This document shows, piece by piece, positions 16,271 through 25,557 of a DNA stretch of 33,435 nt. Position numbers and translations under genes: made by a program. Within the stretch, counting starts at the first letter, position 1. Every line of letters begins with the position of its first letter. A model generated the notes under the pieces. The model had not been told where the DNA came from. It did not search any database and was given only the letters and a program-made list of their open reading frames with translations. The stretch is from contig CALCKF010000090.1 in NCBI GenBank assembly GCA_937966095.1, forward strand, positions 1-33,435, given 5' to 3'. The stretch is from an uncultured Eubacterium sp. GTDB taxonomy: Bacteria; Bacillota; Clostridia; Peptostreptococcales; Anaerovoracaceae.

Positions 16271-17400
16271 TATCCACACAACTCCTTTATGGTTTCTATG
16301 AACAAACCCACCTCTTCAGCAGTATTCTGATAATCCAGACTTACACGAACTGCGCCAGTTCGCACTGTATTGATTGCTTCATGTGCCAATATTGCACAAT
16401 GAATTCCACCTCGAACACAAATGCCTTTTTTATCAAGAAATGCCACAACCTGATCGGACGGTACACCTTTAACATTAAAGCAAAAGGTTGAAATCCTATC
16501 TACATCATGATCATAGATAATAACTGGATCAAGTTTATCTAACTCTCTGATCAGCAAAGTAATCAGCCCTTTTTCTTTTTGAATTATCGATATACGTTCT
16601 CTTTCAATAAAACTCAAACTGGCTTTAAGGCTGTATATGGCAGGCATATTTAATGTTCCAGCTTCATATCCTTCTGGAAAAATATCTGGATTAACATATT
16701 CTTCGCCATGAATACCTGTTCCTCCCTGTATCAATGGTTTAGGTGTTTCTTTTGACTCGCAACACAGGCCTCCAACCCCCGGAAGAGCTAACAAATCCTT
16801 ATGTCCCGTAAAGGCAAGATAGTCTATCCCTTGTTCTTTTATTGACAAGTGAATTTTCCCTCCACCTTGAGAAGCGTCAACAAATGTCCTCACACCTTTT
16901 TCTTTAAAGAACTTGAAAACATCTTCCCTAAACACGATTCTGCCCGTAAGGTTACTTGCAAGTGTAAAACCTATTAGCCTAGTCCTATTTGTGGCATATT
17001 TGTTATAAATGACCTCTGGCGATAAAGCTAAGTCATCCATCCTCACAACCGAATAATCAATTTTCCCTATCCGTTTAAGCGTTTCCAGGGGTCTAAGTAC
17101 GGCGTTATGCTCGAAACATGAAATGATTACATGATCTCCTTCTTGAAACAAACCATCAAACAAAAGATTGATTGCTTCCGTAGAATTCTTCGTAAAAATC
17201 ACACGGTCCGGCTCACTAAGTCCGAAATATTTTCCTACAGTGCATCTGGTGTGATACAGTATACGTGAGGCTTCAATACCAAGTTGGTAGCTTCCCCTTC
17301 CGGGGCTTACACCAACATCTTTCATATATTCAAACGCCGCATCATATACTTCACGTGGCTTGTTTTTAGTTGTAGCTGCATTATCAAAGTAAACCATCAT
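16270..17400 (-). CDS. sspA: cysteine desulfurase (SspA/DndA-like)
   Basis: A 376-residue PLP enzyme of aminotransferase class V, SufS/CsdA-like rather than IscS-like. FDNAATT is at the N-terminus, the cofactor-binding His is in SCFEHNAVLRPL, PLP Lys201 is in FTGHKDLL, and catalytic Cys335 is in VRGGIHCAI. It converts cysteine to alanine plus an enzyme persulfide, which is the sulfur source for DNA phosphorothioation in Dnd and Ssp systems. Its ATG overlaps the upstream gene's stop (ATGA) and it is coupled downstream to the DUF3343 gene, so it belongs to this operon and is unlikely to be a housekeeping enzyme. The gene symbol is inferred from context. Confidence 0.85.
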   Translation of the reverse strand: MMVYFDNAATTKNKPREVYDAAFEYMKDVGVSPGRGSYQLGIEASRILYHTRCTVGKYFGLSEPDRVIFTKNSTEAINLLFDGLFQEGDHVIISCFEHNAVLRPLETLKRIGKIDYSVVRMDDLALSPEVIYNKYATNRTRLIGFTLASNLTGRIVFREDVFKFFKEKGVRTFVDASQGGGKIHLSIKEQGIDYLAFTGHKDLLALPGVGGLCCESKETPKPLIQGGTGIHGEEYVNPDIFPEGYEAGTLNMPAIYSLKASLSFIERERISIIQKEKGLITLLIRELDKLDPVIIYDHDVDRISTFCFNVKGVPSDQVVAFLDKKGICVRGGIHCAILAHEAINTVRTGAVRVSLDYQNTAEEVGLFIETIKELCG

Positions 17401-18992
17401 AACCCCTTCTTTGCCGATAATACATCACACATAATGCACCCATTGTAGAATTTAGCAATGCACTGCTTGCAATGCGTACATTTTGTCTCGTCTATGTGAT
17501 AAGAGCCATGTATTGTGTCTATAGCTCCATTATGGCAGATTGAATCACATGCCGTACATCTGATACAGAACTGATACTTTCTCATCTGGCATTTTATTCT
17601 GTTAACTAGATTAGTTGCATCGATTCTATCCTCAGGAAGTACTTTTATTATATTTGTTCCAAATTTAATGATCAGTTCACAAGCCTTTCTGTACTCATTT
17701 GACTTATCGTAATCGAATACAGATATATATGTGGAATCTCTCTTTTCTACAATTTTCAAATCCCCAAGCGGCTTAAATAGCTCAATAACATCCTTGGACA
17801 ATTTTTTATCTATGATGATATTTCTCGCTTTTTCCGAAAGATTACATGGTGTATCTGTAATAGAAACGTTTCTTACTTTTAAGCCGCTTGCGCCTCTTCG
17901 TGTTCTCCAGCGACCTTCCTCATAATAGTCATCCGGATCCTCCTTGCCTGTTTTTAATGCGAAGTCATACACCATATCCTTCCATTTCTGCATGTAATCG
18001 GGATGATAGATTTCTGTCAGCATCATCGACCAATTAGAATTATTTGGGCAGCACCAGCACCCAACTCTCTTATAGCCGTACTGATAGCATGGATTAACAG
18101 TCATCTTTTTATACAGTATGTAAAGCCACACATCATAATCTTTCCATTCGATTATAGGCATCGCATTAATCTGCGACGATATTTTTGACTCCTCGCGAGT
18201 CCTTTCATACCTTGATCTTGCGACAGATTCACTATGACGAATGCCAAGGAAGGTAAGACTCTTCCCTGGAAGATTATCGAATTCCTTGTTTAGATTGCTC
18301 GTCTTAAATATCGTGCAACACCAGCGTTCATGCTGACTCGGGGGACCAAATACTTTGCAAAGTTTAAAAAAGTCATTATCTGTCTCCGTTGGCAGTAGCG
18401 CAACTCTTGGATTCTCTTTTCTGAATCCTCCATTTACATACTCATATGTTTCCGGAAATTCCAACGTGGTGTCACCAAAGAAATGTATTATTGAATCTGT
18501 CTGCAATGCATCCATAACAATCCGGCTAACAACCGAAGAATCCTTTCCTCCTGAAAACGAAATAGTTGGAATATATTCCGGTGAAGGGTATTTTGTTATA
18601 GTCTCATGAATATACTGTTCTGCCTCAAATACAATGTTTTTTATGTATGTCTCATTTGCACGAACAACATTCTGATACCCTTCAGAGTCTTCAATCTCTA
18701 TCTCATTACGCAATTCCTCAGCGTACAACAGGTGTTCTTTATTTTTATACCAGTCCCTATATGAAATTCGTTTTATTTTTTCATCATAATAATAATTGCT
18801 TCCACCAAGGTACCAGATGTCCTTGCTCATAAGATCTTCCCCTGTGATTTTGCTCAAAAGCTTCCGCTCTTGCTTAAACACCGGGTTGCAAATAGAGCTC
18901 TCGGAGATCTTAATAACCTTTCCATCGCAGATACACTCGTGTAAGCCTTTATCAAATATTGGAACTCCACATTTTTTACACCAATAAATCAT
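17397..18992 (-). CDS. sspD: PAPS reductase/ATP pyrophosphatase-like enzyme with zinc-ribbon and ferredoxin domains (SspD/DndC-like)
   Basis: A 531-residue protein in three parts. Residues 1-30 form a zinc-ribbon-like knuckle (C5xxC8, C20xC22). The PAPS-reductase/N-type PPase core has a PP-loop SFSGGKDSS (about 145-153) and Cys-rich ERWCCTIFK and VGCWCCPN motifs, suited to an Fe-S cluster as in DndC. The last 60 or so residues carry two [4Fe-4S] ferredoxin-like sets (CIRCTACDSIC and CTHCKQC...CIMC). The enzyme would activate the DNA backbone with ATP and help sulfur insertion, with the ferredoxin part supplying electrons. That role is inferred from DndC/SspD. It starts six bases after the ATPase stop and overlaps the desulfurase. 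A BREX type 4 BrxP homologue is an alternative, but other BREX genes are missing. Confidence 0.85.
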   Translation of the reverse strand: MIYWCKKCGVPIFDKGLHECICDGKVIKISESSICNPVFKQERKLLSKITGEDLMSKDIWYLGGSNYYYDEKIKRISYRDWYKNKEHLLYAEELRNEIEIEDSEGYQNVVRANETYIKNIVFEAEQYIHETITKYPSPEYIPTISFSGGKDSSVVSRIVMDALQTDSIIHFFGDTTLEFPETYEYVNGGFRKENPRVALLPTETDNDFFKLCKVFGPPSQHERWCCTIFKTSNLNKEFDNLPGKSLTFLGIRHSESVARSRYERTREESKISSQINAMPIIEWKDYDVWLYILYKKMTVNPCYQYGYKRVGCWCCPNNSNWSMMLTEIYHPDYMQKWKDMVYDFALKTGKEDPDDYYEEGRWRTRRGASGLKVRNVSITDTPCNLSEKARNIIIDKKLSKDVIELFKPLGDLKIVEKRDSTYISVFDYDKSNEYRKACELIIKFGTNIIKVLPEDRIDATNLVNRIKCQMRKYQFCIRCTACDSICHNGAIDTIHGSYHIDETKCTHCKQCIAKFYNGCIMCDVLSAKKGL

Positions 18993-18998
18993 TGTCCT

Positions 18999-21900
18999 TC
19001 ACTCTCTACTAATTATGTCCTTAAAAATCAGCGACATAACATTCAGCTTCTCTTCATAGCTCAATGATTCACCGAAATTCTTAATTGTTGACTTCATCTT
19101 ATTAAGCATCATCTGCCCATTTGTACTAAGTTCTTCTTCTGAGAATCTGGAAATCACAGGAGCCTGGTTGCCATATTCGAGCGTCATCTTAACTTCTCCA
19201 TCGGTCAACTCATCTGTCGGTACATAATCATCCAACTTAGCCATAATGGTTCTAAGTATCTCAGTGAAGTCCTCAATCTTGCTATCTGACCAAAATTCAA
19301 TTTCAAAGCCAGTCAAAATTTTGGCTAAGGATTCTATTAACTCTGTATCTGATGTCTCACTCAGCCCGGCAAGGTACTCAAGAAGTGAATTTGTACTATA
19401 GTCAAAAGCCTTTGAACTCTTCTCCTCCCACTCAGCCTCATATAAACCAGTGAGCCCTTGTGTAAGGCTTATTCCATCATCAATAACAAAAACATCTCTT
19501 ATTGCTTTTTCGGCCTTTTTTATGAGCTTTTCTGGCACAGCTTCAAGCTCGTTTTTAATGTTCTTAATACGAATATCCAGCCTTTGAGTATCACTATCAA
19601 TTTCTGTAAGTGTCTCAAAGAAAAACCTGTTGTAATCGGTATGCGTAACATTCAAAATATCACGATACTTCATTGCCTCAGTAGAAACATATTTTTCAGT
19701 AGTTCTTGCGCTCTTGGAAATAGATGCATAATGGCTATTCATAGCGGTATAAAGCCTTTTTAGACGATTTGTACCTTTAGTGCCTACTAAGTATTTTTCA
19801 AAAAGGCTCTCTAGATTTTCAATATATTTCTGCTGTTCACTATTCCAATTGCAAATATATAAGGTGTAATTATCTGATTCTCCCAGTGCCTTTACAAGCT
19901 CTTCCTCTGTGTAGTCATGTTCTGTTCCATGAAAATAAATAGAGACATTCTGGTACTCCCGCATTGCAAACGCCAAAAGGACTGGAATATATCCATCTCT
20001 GAGCCCGTAAGGCTCTTGTTTTAGTTTTTCATAGATCTTACTAAGTTCATATTGACCCTGTTCTGCCTTATGTACGAACCTCTGTATCTCGCGCATAACA
20101 TATTCACCTGATACGGTTCCATCTTCAAGGCGATTCATCTTGTCTTCAGGGATTCCAACTGCATCACCAATCCCATTCATTGATAAAACCGAACGAATAA
20201 TATTGCTCTCAGGAGAAAGCGGAGTACAATCAGCATACATATCGCCTTCGTACATTATGCCTTCCAAAGCCTTTTTACGCGCCTGTTTAATTGCCCCTGA
20301 AACATTGTTCTTGTTAACAATATCATTATTAACAATGATGGTCTGAGAGAAAGTATCAAACATTAACTCAGAAGCAAGTCTAGACAATTCCCATTCTGAA
20401 GATATATCTCTCACCGTTCCATTTAGAACTGTAAATATTTCTTTTGCCTTGTAATTACGCCAGTTACGGATTATTTCTGCTATAACAGCCCTTTGCTCAT
20501 TCAAATAGAGTTCAAGCTCCTTAACAACAGTCGGATCATCATTGGCTAGTTCATTTCTCTTGGAATAGTAATACTGAATCGCAAGGTATCTTTTCACTTC
20601 TTGCTCAAGAACTCTGGATTTACCATTTATGTGAAGAATTGCTCTATCTGGAGCGATTTTCAATCCTTCATACTCTTCCTGATGCGCATTATTATCAAGC
20701 ACAAAGATTACTACTCCATCATAATATTTTGGAATAGAATTAAATGGAGCCCGACGGCTCAAATCTTCCTTCCTTGCAAATACTGGCAAGAAAACTCTAT
20801 TCATGTGAAATCTTTCATTATAAGCATAAGGATAAACCGCAAAATCAGAGAAATCATCATTTAACACGGTAATAACCATTTCATCACTTACTCCAGAAAG
20901 CTTCTCCTCGATCATTGTGTCTAAATCAAAGATGCTACTGTCGAAATAATCGTAATATCCATACTGACGCATGAATTTTATGATTTTCTTTTGTTCTAGC
21001 ATATCTATAGCCGACGAAAGCTTATCTAAGGGAGAATCCACAACATGAATCAGCGTCTCTCTATCCGAAACTAATACTGAGCTGTCTCCGATTATAAAAA
21101 TTACTGCCATAGCTTTAAGTATTCGCGCAGGAAGGCTCTTGTGATCCAAGCTCAGCTTACTTATTGCATATTGAAGCTTCTTATAAACTTCATATGACTC
21201 GTCTGTTTTATATGCTCGAATATTAAATTCAAAATAATCGTATATCGCATCAAGGCCAATAAAATGAAACTCTTTTACATCATATTGCTGCAGCTGATAA
21301 GACAGTGAATAGTCTTCATCACCGGCAAGATATGTAAAGTACGTTCTTTCATTTTGAGCAACCTTCTTAGAAAGGCGATCCAGCGCATAGAGTGTAATTG
21401 GATGTAAAGGGTATCCGCCTTCAAGGTACCCTTCCTTCTCTTCATCGTTCCCTGCTGGAGTCAAAAATCCTTTAAAATCCCACGCCTGGTTATACAGTTC
21501 ATTAAGCCTGCTCCCAAATCGTTTCTTAAAGTTGTCCCAGTTTGCGGTTTTAGGAATAATATTACCAATCAATGAAAGACACTGATCATACTTAATGTTG
21601 ATCGATGTTGCTTTAAATCGACCTTCAACCTTTTTCCATTCATCACTAACAGCCTTCTTCATATCATCTGTATACATTGAAAGCTGCTTGTGGGAGACAA
21701 GTATAAGGTGGTTCTCATAATCAGAATGATCACAATACTCCGCCATGTCCTGAATATCTTTCACTCGGATATCATCACCGTTATCTTCAATATAGCGACC
21801 GAATTCGTCAAAAATGAAAACAATCCCCTTATACTCTCCTGCAATCGCTGCATTTGCTTTATCCAGATTTCCAATTAAGCTTCCTGCAGTTGTATTAAAC

Positions 21901-22547
21901 TCTGCGCCATAAGATATGGCCCCATATATTTTTCTAAATATTTTTTCGTATTTTGAATCATATGCTTCAAGACCACGCTTAAGATCTGCAACCGACAAGG
22001 ACAATTTTTTACATTCCTCTTCAACCCTTTTCTTCGACTCAGAGCCTTTTAACCATTTTTTCAACAGAATAAGTGCTTCATCAAAGAATCCGGAAAATGC
22101 CACTTCTATGTGCCTTGCTTCCAGTTCTTTCTTAAGCGAATACGCAATACAATTACTGAAATCCGGATAGTCAGTGTAAATTGGTACCACAAGAAACGCT
22201 TGCTTTTCTTGTGCAAACTCTCTCAAATCTGACGCCAGATCCGGATCGTATTTATTTATCATCTCAGTGAACTGTTTGAATTCGGTTCTGTTTGTGTTGA
22301 TATGCCCGAGGATTGCTCCAAGCACAGTAAGTAAATGAGATTTTCCAGTTCCATATGAGCCATATAATATTCTTGAGTGTGTATTTGCCCTTCTCTTAAT
22401 AATGTCACCAACATACTCTCTTAGAATTCCTATAGTTGTTTCGTTCGGAATGAATCCTGAAAGCCTGTCCGCATTACGAAGGTCAAAGCAGACATTCGCT
22501 GAGTATTTATATTGCTTATTTCTTGTAATAAGGCTTGTGTAATTCAT
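18999..22547 (-). CDS. sspC: large P-loop ATPase (SspC-like, BrxC/PglY-related)
   Basis: An 1182-residue ATPase. Walker A GSYGTGKS (residues 63-70) follows an N-terminus that places it in the BrxC/PglY-like group (FIPNETTIGILREYVGDI). The Walker B-like FIFDEFGRYIED is near 250. The remainder is a long helical scaffold with no nuclease motif that I can see. Proteins of this kind are the ATPase component of Ssp phosphorothioation and of BREX. With a DUF4007 gene upstream and a PAPS-reductase gene downstream, SspC is the better reading. The start at 22547 lies two bases after the upstream stop and has a GAGGAAAA site. Identity as SspC is inferred from size, motifs and order; orthology would need a profile search. 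Confidence 0.8.
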   Translation of the reverse strand: MNYTSLITRNKQYKYSANVCFDLRNADRLSGFIPNETTIGILREYVGDIIKRRANTHSRILYGSYGTGKSHLLTVLGAILGHINTNRTEFKQFTEMINKYDPDLASDLREFAQEKQAFLVVPIYTDYPDFSNCIAYSLKKELEARHIEVAFSGFFDEALILLKKWLKGSESKKRVEEECKKLSLSVADLKRGLEAYDSKYEKIFRKIYGAISYGAEFNTTAGSLIGNLDKANAAIAGEYKGIVFIFDEFGRYIEDNGDDIRVKDIQDMAEYCDHSDYENHLILVSHKQLSMYTDDMKKAVSDEWKKVEGRFKATSINIKYDQCLSLIGNIIPKTANWDNFKKRFGSRLNELYNQAWDFKGFLTPAGNDEEKEGYLEGGYPLHPITLYALDRLSKKVAQNERTYFTYLAGDEDYSLSYQLQQYDVKEFHFIGLDAIYDYFEFNIRAYKTDESYEVYKKLQYAISKLSLDHKSLPARILKAMAVIFIIGDSSVLVSDRETLIHVVDSPLDKLSSAIDMLEQKKIIKFMRQYGYYDYFDSSIFDLDTMIEEKLSGVSDEMVITVLNDDFSDFAVYPYAYNERFHMNRVFLPVFARKEDLSRRAPFNSIPKYYDGVVIFVLDNNAHQEEYEGLKIAPDRAILHINGKSRVLEQEVKRYLAIQYYYSKRNELANDDPTVVKELELYLNEQRAVIAEIIRNWRNYKAKEIFTVLNGTVRDISSEWELSRLASELMFDTFSQTIIVNNDIVNKNNVSGAIKQARKKALEGIMYEGDMYADCTPLSPESNIIRSVLSMNGIGDAVGIPEDKMNRLEDGTVSGEYVMREIQRFVHKAEQGQYELSKIYEKLKQEPYGLRDGYIPVLLAFAMREYQNVSIYFHGTEHDYTEEELVKALGESDNYTLYICNWNSEQQKYIENLESLFEKYLVGTKGTNRLKRLYTAMNSHYASISKSARTTEKYVSTEAMKYRDILNVTHTDYNRFFFETLTEIDSDTQRLDIRIKNIKNELEAVPEKLIKKAEKAIRDVFVIDDGISLTQGLTGLYEAEWEEKSSKAFDYSTNSLLEYLAGLSETSDTELIESLAKILTGFEIEFWSDSKIEDFTEILRTIMAKLDDYVPTDELTDGEVKMTLEYGNQAPVISRFSEEELSTNGQMMLNKMKSTIKNFGESLSYEEKLNVMSLIFKDIISRE

Positions 22548-22549
22548 TC

Positions 22550-23440
22550 TTAGTTTTCCTCACTAACATAATATTGTCTAAGCAAATTCTGATACGGATA
22601 ATCTGTCATTTCTATATGACGGTTCCCGAAATTATTGCTCAAGATAAGCATCTTTTTGTTTTCAGCTTCCATCAGCATTTCAATTAATTTCGAGTATCTC
22701 ATGTTGTAATACTTCCCAATTTGAAGCTTATCTTCCATAAGTTGATCAATGCTGATCTGTTTTTGTTCCCATCCCGTTTCTTCATCTCCGTTATCATATG
22801 CGATGGAATACAGAAGGATTTCAAGAGGCATCTCTGCCTTAGTGGCCGGAACCTTTTCAAACTTTTTCTCATCATTCACTCTCAGCAAATGCAATGGGGC
22901 AAGAAACGGATAGGTGTCCTCATCAACGATGGTTTTTCTGTCAAACTTCTCATCACCAATATAGGTGTTCTTAAAGCAATTGAATTCCTTTTCTATTGCG
23001 GTCCTCTTAACGTTTACTCCATTGACACCCAAAAATGCATGAAATCCATCTACAAATTCCTCCTTGGTAAAAGTCTGGGCTTTTAATTCATTAAAAGCCC
23101 AGTACCATGCCGTAGCATTCTTTAAATTTCTGGCAAGATTCCTATGCATAAGTAGCAAAGATCCTATTCTTTGATAATAACGATCATACATATCAATCAG
23201 GTCAAATAAAGCAGTTCTTTTTTTATATACACCTGCAGGCCTTTTGGCTTCCTCTGTTAAGCCCATTGCATCTGACCAATATCTTAGGGCTTTTATCATC
23301 ACGCGGCCAAGGCCAATATTGTCAACTGCTGCTTGTTCATTATTGGGTGAGAATATAGCCTCATCTTCTTTAACTGCATCAATGATTTTTGTTCCCCAAC
23401 CGCTTCTTAAATAAAAGCTGCCATGTTTATTAACAACCAT
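22550..23440 (-). CDS. sspB: DUF4007 family protein (SspB-like)
   Basis: A 296-residue protein whose N-terminus (KHGSFYLRSGWGTKIIDAV, then AVDNIGLGRVMIKALRYW) is characteristic of the DUF4007 family, which regularly lies beside PAPS-reductase-like genes in defence islands. As I recall, SspB of SspABCD, a DNA-nicking protein required for single-strand phosphorothioation, belongs to this group. The C-terminal third (about 230-296) looks like a winged helix (DKLQIGKYYNMRYSKLIEML then a NNFGNRHIEM turn). It is the first gene of the coupled operon, with about 95 bases upstream before the XRE gene that could hold a promoter. The ribosome site is AGGAGA. The family call is firmer than the functional call. 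Confidence 0.85.
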   Translation of the reverse strand: MVVNKHGSFYLRSGWGTKIIDAVKEDEAIFSPNNEQAAVDNIGLGRVMIKALRYWSDAMGLTEEAKRPAGVYKKRTALFDLIDMYDRYYQRIGSLLLMHRNLARNLKNATAWYWAFNELKAQTFTKEEFVDGFHAFLGVNGVNVKRTAIEKEFNCFKNTYIGDEKFDRKTIVDEDTYPFLAPLHLLRVNDEKKFEKVPATKAEMPLEILLYSIAYDNGDEETGWEQKQISIDQLMEDKLQIGKYYNMRYSKLIEMLMEAENKKMLILSNNFGNRHIEMTDYPYQNLLRQYYVSEEN

Positions 23441-23535
23441 CCTTATTCTCCTGTTTATTTAATGTGTTTGCGTGTTCTTTACTCAAGCATAACACTTTAA
23501 TTTTTCCATAATCCGAATTTTAAACTAATTCTTAA

Positions 23536-23751
23536 CTATTTAATACCTTCATGTTTAATTTCGACAATATCATATAGTTCACAATCCAATGCCAAACATA
23601 TCTTTCGAAGCACATTAGTAGAAACATCTCCGCCTTTTCCCATCTTTGCCATAGCATTCGTGGAAATCCCGGCCTTTTCAATTAAATCTTTCTTTTTCAT
23701 TTTTTTATCAATTAATAACTTCCAGAGCTTATCATAATTCATAGTATCCAT
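23536..23751 (-). CDS. XRE/Cro-type HTH regulator
   Basis: A 71-residue single-domain helix-turn-helix protein (LWKLLIDKKMKKKDLIEKAG, ISTNAMAKMGKGGDVSTNVL, RKICLALDCELYDIVEI), like the compact YozG-type XRE regulators common in Firmicutes. It lies just upstream of the defence operon on the same strand, so it is a likely local repressor or controller of it. The ATG at 23751 lacks a well-spaced ribosome site (GGGGAG is about 17 bases away), so an internal start or a short leader is possible. No clear operator palindrome was found between it and the operon. Confidence 0.85.
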   Translation of the reverse strand: MDTMNYDKLWKLLIDKKMKKKDLIEKAGISTNAMAKMGKGGDVSTNVLRKICLALDCELYDIVEIKHEGIK

Positions 23752-24238
23752 ATTTTACACCAGTTTATCTCCCCAAAAGTCAAGTACAAGTATTTATACC
23801 ATATTATCATTTCAATTTTACAAAATCAATTTTAATTTGAATTTTCCAATTCATTATGTTAAATAATATATTAAATCACTATACTTTCTTTCCTTATTAC
23901 TATAATCATCAAATTACTTTCCATAATTTTAACTAACTAAAACATCTTATTTTTATTGCAAGTTTTTAATAGCTACTCCATCATTTTGCTAGAATGAATT
24001 TTTTGCTTCTCTATTCTGAACAATAAAAATACCAAAGCTTTACGCAGCTGCAAGTTTTCCCCTTCACTAACACCTTATTAACTTGTTAAAAAAACTCTGT
24101 CTTACCACTGTTTTTTAAACACATAAATTTATTCCGCATAAAAGACTCGTGCTATAAACGGAATTCTTACCATTCTCTCAACAATCTTACTATCTTTATC
24201 TATTTCTTATTATTTTACTGTGTCATTTTCTATTTTTA
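23752..24238. other. AT-rich intergenic region
   Basis: About 490 bases, strongly A+T-rich and without a credible open frame, between the XRE gene and the group II intron 3' end. The end nearest 23752 should contain the XRE promoter (on the minus strand there is TTGACT at about 23779 and an extended TGGTATAAAT further up). I found no repeats or RNA gene. It probably marks the seam between the defence cargo and the element backbone. Confidence 0.5.
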
Positions 24239-24305
24239 ATCGAGTAGGGGCTAACCTGTAGCCCCTCTCACACCACCGTACGTGCCGTTCGGCATACGGC
24301 GGTTC
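24239..24305 (-). ncRNA. group II intron domains V and VI
   Basis: On the minus strand, GAACCGCCGTATGCCGAACG continues into CGGCACGTACGGTGGTG and forms the compact catalytic hairpin. The next hairpin (GGGGCTA, loop, TAGCCCC) has an unpaired TA before CTCGAT that would supply the branch-point A. The maturase stop codon overlaps the first bases of domain V. Confidence 0.75.
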
Positions 24306-25557
24306 AATTCAAATAATAATCCATGCAACTTAGAAGTCCTCGCCTCGCGAGGATTTCTTTGCTTATGAGGTGCAGTCCTGTAGTTTTAGCTACCGCTTGG
24401 TAATGGTCTCCAAATCCCACGGACTGCTTTGCCATCCACTCCGGAGCTCCGAGTTTTCTAAGCCCCCAGTATCGTTTAGTTGCCTTCTTCCATTGTTTCC
24501 ATATGACTATCCTCATGCGGGTTCGTAAATGCTCGTCTATTTTCTGTAGTGCTGTTTTCATGCTTCCTATCCTGAAATAGTTTATCCACCCTCGTATCAC
24601 CTGATTCAGTCTCTCTATCCTGTAGTCCATGCTTACAGGCCAGCTTCTCTTTGTCAGCTGTTTCAACCCTCTTTTGAATTTCAAGACAGAGTCCTGATGC
24701 GGTCTTGCCTTCCACCCCTCCGCGTCTTTCCAGAACCCGAATCCGAGGTATTTGAGTCTGCCCGGTTTCGTGACTTTCGTCTTTGTCATGTTCACTTTAA
24801 GCCCAAGCTTTCTCTCTATCCAGCTCGTTACTGTGTGCATCACTCTGTTTGCTGCTGCACTGCTTCCTACTGCTATCACACAGTCATCTGCATACCTGAC
24901 AAAGTGCAGTCCTCGTCTCTCAAGTTCCTTATCAAGCTCATTGAGCATGATATTGCTTAAGAGTGGTGAAAGGTTTCCTCCTTGTGGTGTCCCCTTGCCT
25001 GTCTCCTCATATCTTCCCTTTATCATTACCCCTGCATTTAGGTATTTCCTTATCAGGGACTCTGTATCAGGGTCATTTATGAGTTTGTGTACAAGCGTCA
25101 TGAGTTTATCCTGTGGCACATTGTCGAAGAATTTCTCCAGGTCGATATCCACTACATATGTGTAGCCATCATTGAAGTATTCCAGCAGTTTTATCACTGC
25201 CTGCTGTGCTCTGCGTCCCGGTCTGAAGCCATAGCTGTACTCACTGAAATGCGGTTCTACTATTGGCGTCAGCCTCTGCGCTATTGCCTGTTCGATGATT
25301 CTATCCACTACTGTTGGTATCCCGAGGTTTCGTACTCCTCCATTCGGTTTTGGTATCTCTACTCTCTTCACCGGCTTTGGCTTGTACTTTCTCCTCCGGA
25401 TCTTGTCCCGGATATCTATCCAGTTTTCTTTGAGATACTTATCGACTTCCTCTATTGTGATTCCATCGACTCCACCTGCCCCTTTATTGGCTTTTACCCT
25501 TTTGTAGGCAAGCAGCATATTCTCTCTACTCAAGATTTCCTCAAGCAACTGCGACAT
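24304..25557 (-). CDS. ltrA: group II intron reverse transcriptase/maturase
   Basis: A 417-residue intron-encoded protein. The reverse transcriptase core runs from VKANKGAGGVDG through IPKPNGGVRNLGIPTVVDR, YSYGFRPGRRA, DIDLEKFFDNV, the catalytic FVRYADDCVIAV and the LKYLGF segment. The maturase (X) domain includes LNQVIRGWINYFRIG and the GIIM-type C-terminus (HLRTRMRIVIWKQWKKATKR). There is no HNH endonuclease domain, as expected for class C. It splices the intron RNA and reverse-transcribes it during retrohoming. All key motifs are intact, so the intron may be active. Confidence 0.95.
   Translation of the reverse strand: MSQLLEEILSRENMLLAYKRVKANKGAGGVDGITIEEVDKYLKENWIDIRDKIRRRKYKPKPVKRVEIPKPNGGVRNLGIPTVVDRIIEQAIAQRLTPIVEPHFSEYSYGFRPGRRAQQAVIKLLEYFNDGYTYVVDIDLEKFFDNVPQDKLMTLVHKLINDPDTESLIRKYLNAGVMIKGRYEETGKGTPQGGNLSPLLSNIMLNELDKELERRGLHFVRYADDCVIAVGSSAAANRVMHTVTSWIERKLGLKVNMTKTKVTKPGRLKYLGFGFWKDAEGWKARPHQDSVLKFKRGLKQLTKRSWPVSMDYRIERLNQVIRGWINYFRIGSMKTALQKIDEHLRTRMRIVIWKQWKKATKRYWGLRKLGAPEWMAKQSVGFGDHYQAVAKTTGLHLISKEILARRGLLSCMDYYLN

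Noticed and set aside
16271..16279. GTG start for the DUF3343 gene
   Set aside because: The AGGAG site would be only two bases away, whereas ATG 16270 has workable spacing and gives the usual MYIVFYST start.
9735..18992. A canonical Dnd operon (DndABCDE)
   Set aside because: Desulfurase, DndC-like and DndD-like proteins are present, but no DndB (DGQHR) or DndE is seen. The DUF4007 protein and large ATPase are not Dnd components.
17397..23440. Reading the ATPase plus PAPS-reductase pair as BREX type 4
   Set aside because: No PglZ, BrxL or PglX gene is present, while a cysteine desulfurase and a DUF4007 gene are, which fits Ssp better.
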